Positions 17,166-25,074 of a stretch of 32,630 bases of DNA are shown here, piece by piece. Each line of letters opens with the position of its first letter. Positions within the stretch are counted from its first letter, which is position 1. Position numbers and translations under genes: made by a program. The stretch spans positions 1-32,630 of the forward strand of contig URAA01000005.1 in assembly GCA_900545785.1 (NCBI GenBank), in the 5' to 3' direction. Under the pieces are notes generated by a model. That model had not been told where the DNA came from and searched no databases. It worked only from the letters and a program-made list of their open reading frames with translations. The stretch comes from an uncultured Dialister sp. (GTDB lineage Bacteria; Bacillota; Negativicutes; Veillonellales; Dialisteraceae).

Positions 17166-17872
17166 GCCTCTCCTCCTTTTAACATAAGTCCGGAAATACT
17201 GTCTTTCACTGTAATTTCTCCCGTCCGAATCAATTCTAAAACAGCCATCAAAGATACGGCGAGACGAAGTCTTGTCTTCTTTTTACCGAAATATTCCATC
17301 AGATCCACTTCTGAGGCAGTACGCAACATCTGCCGCAACTCTTCCATTTCATCTTCCAAGGATACTTCTTCTTGGATCAATACATTTTCTTCCGGCTCTT
17401 GTAATGAATCATAAAGAGAATAAAAGGCAGCTGATAATTTTTGCAGGGAAATCCTGCCCGTGTATTCCCCGCTTTGTATGTCCTCCGGTTTTTTCGTGCG
17501 ATAAAGTTCCTCTTCCCCCATCAATGACTCGATACGGGCTCTGATTTCTTTCATCCGCTTGAATTCTTCAAGGGAGCGTTCCAATTCACTCCGGGGATCT
17601 TCCGTCTCGTTTGCTTCTTCCTGCCGCCGTTTCGGAAGGAGCATGCGGGATTTGATATAAATCAAAGTGGCTGCCATAGCAAAAAAGCTGCTGCCCAAAT
17701 CTAAATTAAACTCCCGGGCCTGCTTAAGATAATCCAAGTACTGATCGGTAATTTCATGAATGGGAATGTCATGGATTTCTATTTTATTTTTTGTGATCAG
17801 ATGAAGCAATAAATCCATCGGCCCCTCATATACGGGAATATTGATTTGATACAGGCCTGCCTCTTCTTCCAT
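17162..17872 (-). CDS. scpA: Segregation and condensation protein A (kleisin)
   Basis: ScpA bridges SMC heads and recruits ScpB. From the ATG at 17,872 the protein has 236 residues. The N terminus YQINIPVYEGPMDLLLHLITKNKIEIHDIPI and LGSSFFAMAATLIYIKSRMLLP are diagnostic. The C-terminal winged helix includes RLRLAVSLMAVLELIRTGEI. An alternative ATG at 17,893 would add seven residues, but GGGAGG lies four bases before 17,872, so the shorter form is preferred. It is the first gene of a seven-gene operon that ends with ispH/S1, and a well-formed promoter lies about 45 bases upstream. Confidence 0.95.
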   Translation of the reverse strand: MEEEAGLYQINIPVYEGPMDLLLHLITKNKIEIHDIPIHEITDQYLDYLKQAREFNLDLGSSFFAMAATLIYIKSRMLLPKRRQEEANETEDPRSELERSLEEFKRMKEIRARIESLMGEEELYRTKKPEDIQSGEYTGRISLQKLSAAFYSLYDSLQEPEENVLIQEEVSLEDEMEELRQMLRTASEVDLMEYFGKKKTRLRLAVSLMAVLELIRTGEITVKDSISGLMLKGGEA

Positions 17873-17917
17873 ATAACCTCCCTGTCTTTTCATGGAACAT
17901 CCGCTTTTTCAAAATCC

Positions 17918-17946
17918 ATCTTACCATAGGTAAAACACATTCTCAA
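17918..17946 (-). promoter_or_regulatory. Sigma-A promoter of the scpA operon
   Basis: On the minus strand TTGAGA (17,941-17,946) and TAAGAT (17,918-17,923) are spaced by 17 bases, and the -10 carries an extended TG (TGGTAAGAT). It is arranged back to back with the decarboxylase promoter, about 30 bases away. Confidence 0.75.
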
Positions 17947-17973
17947 ACGAGAGCACGCTTTGATTTCCTGATT

Positions 17974-17982
17974 TGATATAAT
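17974..17982 (+). promoter_or_regulatory. Extended -10 promoter of the decarboxylase gene
   Basis: TGATATAAT contains a perfect -10 with the extended TG. I see no good -35. A start of transcription about seven bases downstream would fall after the first ATG at 17,985, which supports the ATG at 18,012 as the real start codon. Confidence 0.65.
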
Positions 17983-18011
17983 AAATGAAAATCAAATACA
18001 GGAGTTATTTT

Positions 18012-19838
18012 ATGGAAAATAAAGAAAATAAAAATATAGATCTCCCGCCGTTCACAAAAGCTTTGATCCGCCATGCAAAAGAGAAACAATATCATTTTGA
18101 CACCCCCGGACATCACGGCGGTACATTTTATAATCTCACCGAAGAAGGACGATATTTCACCCGATTCTTCGGTGACAATATGTTCCTTGCCGACATTTCC
18201 GATTCCGGATCACAGCCGGGCGACCCTTCCTCCCATGAAGGACTTGCCGGCGAAGCGGAAAAATCGGCGGCCGACACTTTTCATGCCGACCGGACATGGT
18301 TTGTTCTTCACGGCACTTCCGTATCCAATCGCATCTGCTGCCAAGCTCTTCTGTCTCCGGGAGATTTGGTTTTATTTGACAGGAACAATCATAAATCGGT
18401 CTACCAAGGAGCCGTTCTCTCATGCGACATCACACCGGTATATCTGGAAACGCTCCGCTTTTCCGGCGGAATCATCGGCGGTCTTTCCGCTAAAGGATTG
18501 GATGAAAAAACACTCCGTGAAAAGGCAAAACAGATTGATCCCAAAAAAGGAAAACTAAAACATCCCTATCGTCTGGCCTGCCTTCAATTGGCAACCTATG
18601 ACGGCTTTATGGCAGATGCGAAATATTTTATCGATTTATTTTCCCCTCTCTGTGATTATATTCTTTTTGATGCCGCTTGGGCAGGTTATGAATCTTTCAT
18701 TCCTCTTTTGAAAGATTGCAGCCCTCTCACTCTTCCTCTGAATGAATCCCATGCGGGCGTTTTGGTCACCCAGTCTGTTCACAAACAGCTGGCAGGATTT
18801 TCCCAAGCTTCTCAAATTCATAAGAAAGACAGTCATATCAAAAATAAAAAACGGTATTTGCCTGATGATGTCTTGGACAATGCATTTTTGATGAACATCT
18901 CCACAAGTCCCTATTTCCCTCTCTTTGCATCTCTGGAAATGAATGCTTTCATTCATAAAAAACAGGGAGAAGAGCTTTGGACAAAAGCAGCTCTCTTCGG
19001 TATAGATTTCCGAAAAGACATCCTTCGTCATTGCCGTTCCGTCTTGCCCTTATTGCCGGAAAAAGCGGATGATCTCCCGTGGCAGAATCATGAAAGCGGA
19101 AAAATTTTATCGGACAAACGGTTTTGGGATTATAAACGGGTTGCGGAAGATATGAAAGCTTCCCATATTTCCCCTCATTATCTGATAGATCCGTGCAAAC
19201 TTCTTTTGACCACCAATCGAGGTGAAAAAAAGATTCCCGCTCCCGTTCTGTCTCTGTACTTGCAAGAGCGGCATATCACTCCGGAAAAATGCGGACTTCA
19301 CTCCATTCTTTTCCTGATTCAGCCGGGAGATAAGAAAGAAAAAGCGGACTGCCTCATTTCCGCATTGGAGGAATTTGAAAATTCCGCATGGGATAAAAAA
19401 GTACAAGACGTATTTCCACATCTCTCCCGCCGCTATGATATGACGATCGCCGAACTCTGCCGTTCCATTGAAATACTGCTCCATGATCACCGAATCGATG
19501 AAAAAGAAGAAAAATTGGTTGCCTCTTCGGAAGAAGCCAAAGGTATCAGCGGTAAAAAAGCTCTGGAAATTTTTGTTAAAGGTGACAGAAAATCAGTTCC
19601 CTTATTAAAATTGAAAGGAAAAATTGCATTGGAATGCGCCATGATTTATCCCCCGGGCATCTGCGCCGTGGTTGCCGGAGAAAAATGGACTGAAACCGCC
19701 GTCTCCTATTTCCGATTCATCGAAGAATACATCAATGCATTCCCCGATTTCGCTCCGGAATGCGTAGGAATTCATACCAAAGAAAGGGGAGGACGAAAAT
19801 ATCTTTACGCTTGGGTTGCAGATAAAAAGAAATCATAA
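18012..19838 (+). CDS. PLP-dependent Orn/Lys/Arg decarboxylase lacking the N-terminal wing domain
   Basis: This is a fold-type I basic amino acid decarboxylase of the CadA/LdcC/AdiA/SpeC class, which yields cadaverine, putrescine or agmatine. The protein (608 residues from the ATG at 18,012, with AGGAG seven bases upstream) aligns by eye with E. coli LdcC. Matching segments are DTPGHHGGTFY, FFGDNMFLADIS, HGTSVSNR, FDRNNHKS, TYDGF, the carboxylate segment FDAAWAGYESF and the PLP-lysine motif TQSVHKQLAGFSQAS (lysine near residue 258). The C-terminal domain includes MIYPPGICAVVAGEKW. E. coli relatives are about 711-755 residues because of a response-regulator-like wing domain, which is absent here. 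Substrate cannot be told from motifs. It is a single-gene unit divergent from scpA. Confidence 0.9.
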   Translation: MENKENKNIDLPPFTKALIRHAKEKQYHFDTPGHHGGTFYNLTEEGRYFTRFFGDNMFLADISDSGSQPGDPSSHEGLAGEAEKSAADTFHADRTWFVLHGTSVSNRICCQALLSPGDLVLFDRNNHKSVYQGAVLSCDITPVYLETLRFSGGIIGGLSAKGLDEKTLREKAKQIDPKKGKLKHPYRLACLQLATYDGFMADAKYFIDLFSPLCDYILFDAAWAGYESFIPLLKDCSPLTLPLNESHAGVLVTQSVHKQLAGFSQASQIHKKDSHIKNKKRYLPDDVLDNAFLMNISTSPYFPLFASLEMNAFIHKKQGEELWTKAALFGIDFRKDILRHCRSVLPLLPEKADDLPWQNHESGKILSDKRFWDYKRVAEDMKASHISPHYLIDPCKLLLTTNRGEKKIPAPVLSLYLQERHITPEKCGLHSILFLIQPGDKKEKADCLISALEEFENSAWDKKVQDVFPHLSRRYDMTIAELCRSIEILLHDHRIDEKEEKLVASSEEAKGISGKKALEIFVKGDRKSVPLLKLKGKIALECAMIYPPGICAVVAGEKWTETAVSYFRFIEEYINAFPDFAPECVGIHTKERGGRKYLYAWVADKKKS

Positions 19839-19866
19839 AAACTTGCCCTTTTATCGATGGTTTTCA

Positions 19867-19895
19867 TTGACATCCCTCGGTTCTTCGGTTATAAT
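19867..19895 (+). promoter_or_regulatory. Perfect consensus sigma-A promoter of rpsD
   Basis: TTGACA (19,867-19,872), a 17-base spacer and TATAAT (19,890-19,895) match the consensus at all 12 positions. Predicted transcription begins near 19,902, giving a leader of only about 43 bases. Confidence 0.92.
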
Positions 19896-19900
19896 TATAA

Positions 19901-19919
19901 AGCTATTTTATTTATAGCT
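19901..19919 (+). promoter_or_regulatory. Small hairpin at the 5' end of the rpsD transcript
   Basis: AGCTAT (19,901-19,906) can pair with ATAGCT (19,914-19,919) across a seven-base loop, right at the predicted first transcribed base. It is followed by TTTTTT. It could protect the 5' end or act as a weak attenuator. The leader is too short for the B. subtilis S4-binding pseudoknot. Confidence 0.4.
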
Positions 19920-19944
19920 ATTTTTTAGAGAGGTGATACACACA

Positions 19945-20538
19945 ATGGCAACAAACAAGAATCTCCGTTTTAAGACCAGCAGACGGTTCGGCATGAATAT
20001 CTACGGCCATCCGAAAGCGTTAAAACGGCAGCCTGCTGAAGTCCGTCAGAAGAAAATGTCCGAATACGGCACTCAGCTCGCAGAAAAACAGAAAGTTAAA
20101 GCGTTATACAATCTTCTTGAAAGACAGTTTTATCGCTATTATGATAAAGCAAGAAGAATGTCCGGCGTCGTAGGTGAAAACCTGTTATTCCTTTTGGAAA
20201 CAAGATTGGATAATCTTGTCTATCGTGCAGGTTTTGCCCGTTCTATCCGTCAGGCTCGTCAGATGGTCAGCCACGGACTGGTCACCGTCGACGGAAAGAA
20301 AGTCGACATTCCTTCTTATCCCGTACAGCCGGGACAGGTCATCGTCCTGAAAGAAGCTTACAGAGCAAATGAAATGTTCAAGCAGTCTTTCCAGGAAACA
20401 AAGACTTTTGATTTACCTTATATCGAAAAAAGTTTCGACAACTGGGCTGTCACATTGGTCCGCACTCCGCTTCGTGAAGAACTTCCCTACAAAGATGAAG
20501 TCAACGAAACACTCATCGTCGAATTGTACAGTAAATAA
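19945..20538 (+). CDS. rpsD: 30S ribosomal protein S4, zinc-free (C-minus) form
   Basis: S4 nucleates 16S rRNA folding. The 197-residue protein shows [51 protein letters not shown] and the S4 RNA-binding domain with [23 protein letters not shown]. The N terminus ([20 protein letters not shown]) contains none of the four zinc-ligand cysteines of the C-plus form, so this is a zinc-independent version. The ATG at 19,945 has AGGTGA about nine bases upstream; an in-frame GTG at 19,933 is less likely. As in B. subtilis, rpsD stands alone rather than in the alpha operon. Confidence 0.98.
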   Translation: MATNKNLRFKTSRRFGMNIYGHPKALKRQPAEVRQKKMSEYGTQLAEKQKVKALYNLLERQFYRYYDKARRMSGVVGENLLFLLETRLDNLVYRAGFARSIRQARQMVSHGLVTVDGKKVDIPSYPVQPGQVIVLKEAYRANEMFKQSFQETKTFDLPYIEKSFDNWAVTLVRTPLREELPYKDEVNETLIVELYSK

Positions 20539-20565
20539 TCTTTTCAAGCAGTTCGGTCAGAATGC

Positions 20566-20604
20566 AAAAAGCAGGAATATCAAATACGATATCCTGCTTT
20601 TTTA
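20566..20604. terminator. Bidirectional terminator between rpsD and the alanine symporter gene
   Basis: GCAGGAATATC pairs with GATATCCTGC with one bulged A across a six-base loop, flanked by runs of A on the left and T on the right. It can stop transcripts from both converging genes. Confidence 0.88.
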
Positions 20605-20654
20605 TTGCTCCCCGTCATGCAGGGTTTTCTGTAATAGAAATCTTTACTTTAATA

Positions 20655-22190
20655 TTATTTCAAATCGTCCTGCTTCTTATTCCAGCAGGGCGTATCTATA
20701 CCGATGATATCGGAAGTAAATCCGTTATCCCCTTTTTCTCTGAAATGGGCGGTTGCTTTTTTCACATATTTAAATCCGATATGGAGCATAAGAATATTGA
20801 CATAGACGATGGTGATATTTCCTAAATCTTCAAATGCCCATATACGGTCCAAGTCATAACCGGCTATGCTGCTCATGATGCCGAAGGCTGAAACGGCAAC
20901 ACAAAAAATTCTGACTGCCGTAATAAATCCTTTATTGCTGCTGATTCTGCGGGCAGACACTTCCGAGAATGCCACCATTCCGATAACGCAGGTGTAGGCA
21001 AAAAGGGCAAAACAAAGGGAAAGCAAAAACAAGATGATCGTTTCTATACCGCCGGGCGTCATGGAACTGACCGACATAAGGAACCGTTTATAGGTTTCCG
21101 CTTCTTCCCAGCCCGCCGGATCTGCCGTCCAGCGATGGGCCATGATAATAATAAATCCGGTGAGGGTACAAATGATATGGGTATCCAGAAATACGCCGAC
21201 AGCACCGACAAGCCCCTGTTCGCAAGGATGTTTTGCATCGGCAGCTCCTGCCGCCATGGTAATGGTTCCCTGTCCCGCCTCATTTGACATCAGCCCTCGT
21301 TTGACGCCTTGTACCAAAGTCATTCCGAAAGCGCCGCCGAACATGGCTTCCGGCGTAAAAGCACCTGCGAAAACGGCATGGAAGAAATATCCTATGCTGT
21401 CCGAATTATAAAGAATGAGTGCAATCACCGTAAGAAAATAAACACCTGCCATGATCGGAACCATAAATTCACAAGCCTGCGTGACCCGCTTCACTCCCCC
21501 GAAAGACATAAAAGCGACAAGAGTGACCACAAAAGCGGATACATAATAATAAAATTCCGACTGAACCGGATATTCCACGCCTGTAATGATACGTCCCATG
21601 GCAGCAATCCCCGTGACGGTGTTAAAACTGTCCACGGGAATTCCGCACATGCTGTACATAATATAGGCGGCAGAAGCAATGACACCGACCCAGATTTTAT
21701 TATTGCATAATGTTTTTGCATAATAGGGAAGACCGCCTACATATTCATTTCCCTGTCTTTCTTTAAAAATCTGGGCAAGGGTGCTTTCCGTATAGGCGGT
21801 GGCCATACCAAAAAAAGCGGATACCCACATCCAGAAAAGAGCTCCCGGGCCGCCGGCGGCGATGGCACCGGTGACACCCATAATATTTCCCGGGCCTACC
21901 CGAATTCCGGAGCTTAAAAGAAAGGCCGCCAAAGGGGAAATACCCAGATCATGCTTCCCGTTCCGTGCCAAAATCCGGAGCCCCTGTTTAAACATGGTCA
22001 CTTGGATTCCGCTTAAACGGAAAGTGAAATAAATACCGGAGCCTACCAAAATGAAAGTGGAAAAAGAAAATTCCCCCAACAGAGGAATTTCACTGTACCA
22101 TTCAAAATTGGTGGGGAAATCCCAAAAAAAGTCCGATATCGGACCGATAATACCGACAATAATATCTATGACATTGAAAATAGCGTCCAC
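20655..22190 (-). CDS. Sodium/alanine symporter of the AGCS family
   Basis: AGCS carriers import alanine or glycine with sodium. The protein is about 511 residues with roughly ten hydrophobic segments. Family marks include FSTFILVGSGIYFTFRLSGIQ, the AGCS region GVTGAIAAGGPGALFWMWVSAFFGMATAYTE, SMCGIPVDSFNTVTGI and RGLMSNEAGQGTITMAAGAADAKHP. The frame can start at an ATG at 22,211, but there the Shine-Dalgarno is poor. GAGGAGG lies five bases before an in-frame GTG at 22,190, giving MDAIFNVIDIIVG, so I take that start. It is a single-gene unit with its own promoter and a shared terminator. Confidence 0.93.
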   Translation of the reverse strand: MDAIFNVIDIIVGIIGPISDFFWDFPTNFEWYSEIPLLGEFSFSTFILVGSGIYFTFRLSGIQVTMFKQGLRILARNGKHDLGISPLAAFLLSSGIRVGPGNIMGVTGAIAAGGPGALFWMWVSAFFGMATAYTESTLAQIFKERQGNEYVGGLPYYAKTLCNNKIWVGVIASAAYIMYSMCGIPVDSFNTVTGIAAMGRIITGVEYPVQSEFYYYVSAFVVTLVAFMSFGGVKRVTQACEFMVPIMAGVYFLTVIALILYNSDSIGYFFHAVFAGAFTPEAMFGGAFGMTLVQGVKRGLMSNEAGQGTITMAAGAADAKHPCEQGLVGAVGVFLDTHIICTLTGFIIIMAHRWTADPAGWEEAETYKRFLMSVSSMTPGGIETIILFLLSLCFALFAYTCVIGMVAFSEVSARRISSNKGFITAVRIFCVAVSAFGIMSSIAGYDLDRIWAFEDLGNITIVYVNILMLHIGFKYVKKATAHFREKGDNGFTSDIIGIDTPCWNKKQDDLK

Positions 22191-22230
22191 AATGACCTCC
22201 TCATGGTCCATTTATTTTTGGTACATTGTA

Positions 22231-22239
22231 ACTATATCA
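22231..22239 (-). promoter_or_regulatory. Extended -10 promoter of the alanine symporter gene
   Basis: On the minus strand TGATATAGT gives a near-consensus -10 with extended TG, about 40 bases before the preferred GTG start. No convincing -35 is seen. The rest of the 22,191-22,355 gap is AT-rich with no gene visible. Confidence 0.45.
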
Positions 22240-22357
22240 TGTTCATTATCTTCTTAAAAGCACTTTAAACGGCTTCCTATATGATTTATTTCTTATTTTA
22301 TGGTGAAATTTCTTTTTAAAATCGGAAAATTCTCACTCTCATATCTGCATTCCACAG

Positions 22358-22386
22358 AAAAAACCGGCGTTTTCGCCGGCTTTTAT
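22358..22386 (-). terminator. Terminator of the amino acid ABC transporter operon
   Basis: CCGGCG (22,364-22,369) and CGCCGG (22,374-22,379) form a tight stem with a four-base loop, followed on the minus strand by TTTTTT. It lies about 60 bases past the ATPase gene. Confidence 0.92.
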
Positions 22387-22438
22387 TTTGATATCTTTTC
22401 GTCAAATTTCCGTTTTTCAGAGGTGATTTCCGTAACAA

Positions 22439-23197
22439 CTACCTCAGAATAGATTGCAAAAATGATTTCGTTCTTTCACTCTTCGGGTTTTCAAAAATCT
22501 GATCGCTGCTTCCTTCTTCTTCCACTTTTCCGTCTACCATGAAGAGAATTTTATCGGAAACGGATTTTGCAAAAGCCATCTCATGTGTCACGATGGCCAT
22601 GGTCATGTCTTCATCCGCCAACTGCTGGATCGTTTTCAGAACTTCTCCCGTCAGTTCCGGATCCAATGCGGATGTCGGTTCGTCAAAAAGCATGATGTCC
22701 GGATTCATTGCCAAAGCTCTCGCAATAGCCACCCGCTGCTTCTGTCCCCCCGACAAACTTCCGGGATAGACATCTTTTTTATTGAGCAATCCCACTTTAT
22801 CTAAAAGAGACTCCGCTTCAGGAAGTATTTCTTCCTTTTTCATCCCTTTTACATGCATGGGCGCAGCTAATATATTATTAAGAACCGTCATGTGGGGAAA
22901 AAGATTGAACGACTGGAATACCATGCCCATCCGAAGAAGAATTTTTCTTGTCTCCTTGGCATCGGCATAGACAACTTTCCCGTTTTCCTCTTTTGCCAGA
23001 TAATCACCTTCCACACAAATAGAGCCGCCCTGAATGATTTCCAAATGGTTCAGGCAGCGGAGCAATGTACTTTTCCCTGCCCCCGACGGTCCTATGATGG
23101 AAATGACTTCTCCTTTTTCCAAACTCATACTGACTCCGTGAAGTATGGTGTTTTTTCCGAAATCCTTGCGGATATTTTTCATTTCAATAAAACTCAT
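22439..23197 (-). CDS. Polar amino acid ABC transporter ATP-binding protein (GlnQ-like)
   Basis: This is the ATPase of the importer encoded with the next two genes. The 252-residue protein contains Walker A GPSGAGKST, the Q loop in MVFQSFNLFPHMTVLNNI, the ABC signature LSGGQKQRVAIARAL, Walker B IMLFDEPTSALDPE and the H loop THEM, all typical of the GlnQ/HisP/ArtP group. Translation may begin at a GTG at 23,206 that overlaps the permease stop, or at the ATG at 23,197. GAGGAG with eight-base spacing favours the ATG. Substrate is not defined by this subunit. Confidence 0.95.
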   Translation of the reverse strand: MSFIEMKNIRKDFGKNTILHGVSMSLEKGEVISIIGPSGAGKSTLLRCLNHLEIIQGGSICVEGDYLAKEENGKVVYADAKETRKILLRMGMVFQSFNLFPHMTVLNNILAAPMHVKGMKKEEILPEAESLLDKVGLLNKKDVYPGSLSGGQKQRVAIARALAMNPDIMLFDEPTSALDPELTGEVLKTIQQLADEDMTMAIVTHEMAFAKSVSDKILFMVDGKVEEEGSSDQIFENPKSERTKSFLQSILR

Positions 23198-23202
23198 ATC
23201 CG

Positions 23203-23850
23203 TCACTCCTCATAGACAGCATAACGGCTTTCCACATAAGAAAGAACCTTTGTAAGAACCGCCGTGCATACCAGATAAAATACGCCTGCCACCAAAAAAG
23301 GCACCGTGTCAAAATCACGCTGCACAAACGCACGGGTCACACGCATCAGATCATTCATGGCAAGAATGTATACCAAGGATGTATCCTTCAATAAAGTAAT
23401 GACTTCATTTCCCAAAGGAGGAATCACTCGCTTCACCACTTGGGGAAGAATGATATGCCACATCGTCTGCTTATAAGTAAAACCGAGCACCTTGGCGCCT
23501 TCATATTGGCCTTTGCCGATAGACTGAATACCGCCTCTGAATATTTCCGCAAAATAAGCCGCATAATTTGCTACAAATGCAAGAATGGCTGCGGGGAAAT
23601 CATTGATCTGTATATTCAGCATGAGCGGCAGGCCGTAATAAATAAACATGATCTGCAACATCAGCGGCGTGCCCCGCATTAAATAGATATAAGCCCCTGC
23701 CAGACGGCGGAAAAGACTTACTTTGGAAATACGGATCAATGCCAAAAGCATTCCGAAAGGAAGAGACAATATCAGTGTCAGAATAAATATTTTCGCTGAC
23801 ACGCCGAGACTGGCAAACATACTTGGTAATATTCGGAGGATATAATCCAT
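23203..23850 (-). CDS. Polar amino acid ABC transporter permease
   Basis: The 215-residue membrane protein has about five hydrophobic segments and the His/Glu/Gln permease family signature, including LMRGTPLMLQIMFIYYGLPL and the EAA-type loop around GGIQSIGKGQYEGAKVLGFTYKQTMWHIILPQVVKRVIPPLGNE. AAGGAG lies three and six bases before two adjacent ATG codons (23,853 and 23,850), so I do not use the longer frame from 23,883. Only one permease gene is present, so it presumably works as a homodimer. It is separated from the binding-protein gene by a strong hairpin. Confidence 0.95.
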   Translation of the reverse strand: MDYILRILPSMFASLGVSAKIFILTLILSLPFGMLLALIRISKVSLFRRLAGAYIYLMRGTPLMLQIMFIYYGLPLMLNIQINDFPAAILAFVANYAAYFAEIFRGGIQSIGKGQYEGAKVLGFTYKQTMWHIILPQVVKRVIPPLGNEVITLLKDTSLVYILAMNDLMRVTRAFVQRDFDTVPFLVAGVFYLVCTAVLTKVLSYVESRYAVYEE

Positions 23851-23957
23851 CATTCGCTCCTTACATTCTTGATTGCAACGCAATCGTCAATTAATACATC
23901 ATACTTCTTATTTTAAAAAAATTGCAAGCGTCCTCAAAAGATGTCATCAAACCATGA

Positions 23958-23983
23958 AACAGGCCGGAGAAAACCGGCCTGCC
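23958..23983 (-). terminator. Hairpin between binding-protein and permease genes (likely attenuator or mRNA stabiliser)
   Basis: CAGGCCGG (23,960-23,967) pairs perfectly with CCGGCCTG (23,974-23,981) over a six-base loop. The minus-strand tail (TTTCATGG) is only weakly T-rich, so partial termination or 3'-end protection of the upstream binding-protein mRNA is more likely than full termination. Confidence 0.6.
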
Positions 23984-24005
23984 CTGTTTCTATCATTGAA
24001 GAATC

Positions 24006-24815
24006 TTATTTCAGAACCACATTCTTACCGAACCATTTATCGGAAATCTTGGCAGCTTCTCCGTTGGCAATGATCTTGTCGATGCCTTCATTCAGTAAAT
24101 TAACGAGAGCGGTGTTGTCTTTTTTGATGCCGATGGCAAAAGTATCTTTGGACACTTCTTCCGGCAATTCTCTGAACGTATTCGGTTTCTTTGTCATATA
24201 GTATTCGATGAGGACCGTATCTGCCAGAACTGCGTCGGCTCTCCCCGATTCCAGATCCATTAAACAAGCTGCCAGATCGGGATACGCTTTAACTTCGCTG
24301 AAAGATTTTCTCAAATTTTCATCTCTGTCCAAAATGGTCTGGGCCGTACTGGATTCTTGAATGGATAAACGTTTCCCTTTCAGATCTTCTGCTTTTTGTA
24401 CGGGACTGTCAACCAAAACGACATAAGCTTGAACATTATCCATGTACGGTTTTGTAAAAGCCAGTACCTTCTGTCTTTCCGGCGTCATGGTGAATCCGTT
24501 CCAAATGCAGTCGATACGGCCGGATTCCAATTCCGTTTCCTTGCTTGCCCAGTCGATCGGTTTAAATTCGATGGGTACCCCGATTTCTTTAGAAATTGCA
24601 TTGGCCATATCGATATCAAATCCGACAATTTCACCCTTGTCATTGCGGAATCCCATAGGTGCAAAAGTATCATCCATGCCTGCCACTATTTTAGCGGGCT
24701 TTCCCTTCTGACCTGCTGCCGGCGCTTCCGCTTTCTTTTCTCCGCCGCATCCTGCCATTAAACTTGCCGCACCGATAGCCAGTGCTCCGAAAATTGCCAA
24801 CTTTTTCCAATTCAT
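24006..24815 (-). CDS. Polar amino acid ABC transporter substrate-binding lipoprotein
   Basis: This is a family 3 solute-binding protein. It has a lipoprotein signal with lipobox LMAGC (cysteine about residue 23), followed by a linker with Glu/Ala/Pro and the conserved core AGMDDTFAPMGFRNDKGEIVGFDIDMANAISKEIG. FKPIDWASKETELESGRIDCIWNGFTMTPERQKVLAFTKPY and LAACLMDLESGRADAVLADTVLIEYY follow. The pattern fits the glutamine/cystine/arginine-binding group; the exact ligand is not resolved. The ATG at 24,815 has GGGAG seven bases upstream and is preferred over the ATG at 24,821, which is too close. It is first in the operon, with a strong promoter. Confidence 0.96.
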   Translation of the reverse strand: MNWKKLAIFGALAIGAASLMAGCGGEKKAEAPAAGQKGKPAKIVAGMDDTFAPMGFRNDKGEIVGFDIDMANAISKEIGVPIEFKPIDWASKETELESGRIDCIWNGFTMTPERQKVLAFTKPYMDNVQAYVVLVDSPVQKAEDLKGKRLSIQESSTAQTILDRDENLRKSFSEVKAYPDLAACLMDLESGRADAVLADTVLIEYYMTKKPNTFRELPEEVSKDTFAIGIKKDNTALVNLLNEGIDKIIANGEAAKISDKWFGKNVVLK

Positions 24816-24870
24816 AACCATTCTCCCTTTTCTTTAATACTTTATTCTGCTAAAGAGTTATCATGTGAAT

Positions 24871-24899
24871 ATATTACCTTATAATTTCTTTTTTGTCAA
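24871..24899 (-). promoter_or_regulatory. Strong sigma-A promoter of the amino acid ABC operon
   Basis: On the minus strand TTGACA (24,894-24,899), a 17-base A-rich spacer and TAATAT (24,871-24,876). The remaining bases 24,900-25,040 of this divergent region are AT-rich; I see no further feature in them. Confidence 0.85.
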
Positions 24900-25044
24900 A
24901 TATATTTTTTATTTTTATTTCTTATATAGAATCTCCCGTCACAAACGATTATTTCCCCTTCGATCCGATTCTGTAAATTCTTTATCAAAAACAATAATTT
25001 TTATCTTTTTCCTCTCTGTCTGTTCCTTTTTATCAAAAGCTCCA

Positions 25045-25053
25045 TGCTATAAT
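25045..25053 (+). promoter_or_regulatory. Extended -10 promoter of the DUF4931 gene
   Basis: TGCTATAAT is a perfect -10 with extended TG, 22 bases before the ATG at 25,075. The -35 region is T-rich without a clear hexamer. Confidence 0.65.
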
Positions 25054-25074
25054 GAAAAAGAAAGAAGGTACACT

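Noticed and set aside
24865..25074. Seventy-residue N-terminal extension of the DUF4931 protein
   Set aside because: It translates AT-rich promoter DNA with Phe/Tyr/Ile runs, and would start upstream of the promoter; the ATG at 25,075 has a good ribosome binding site and fits the family.
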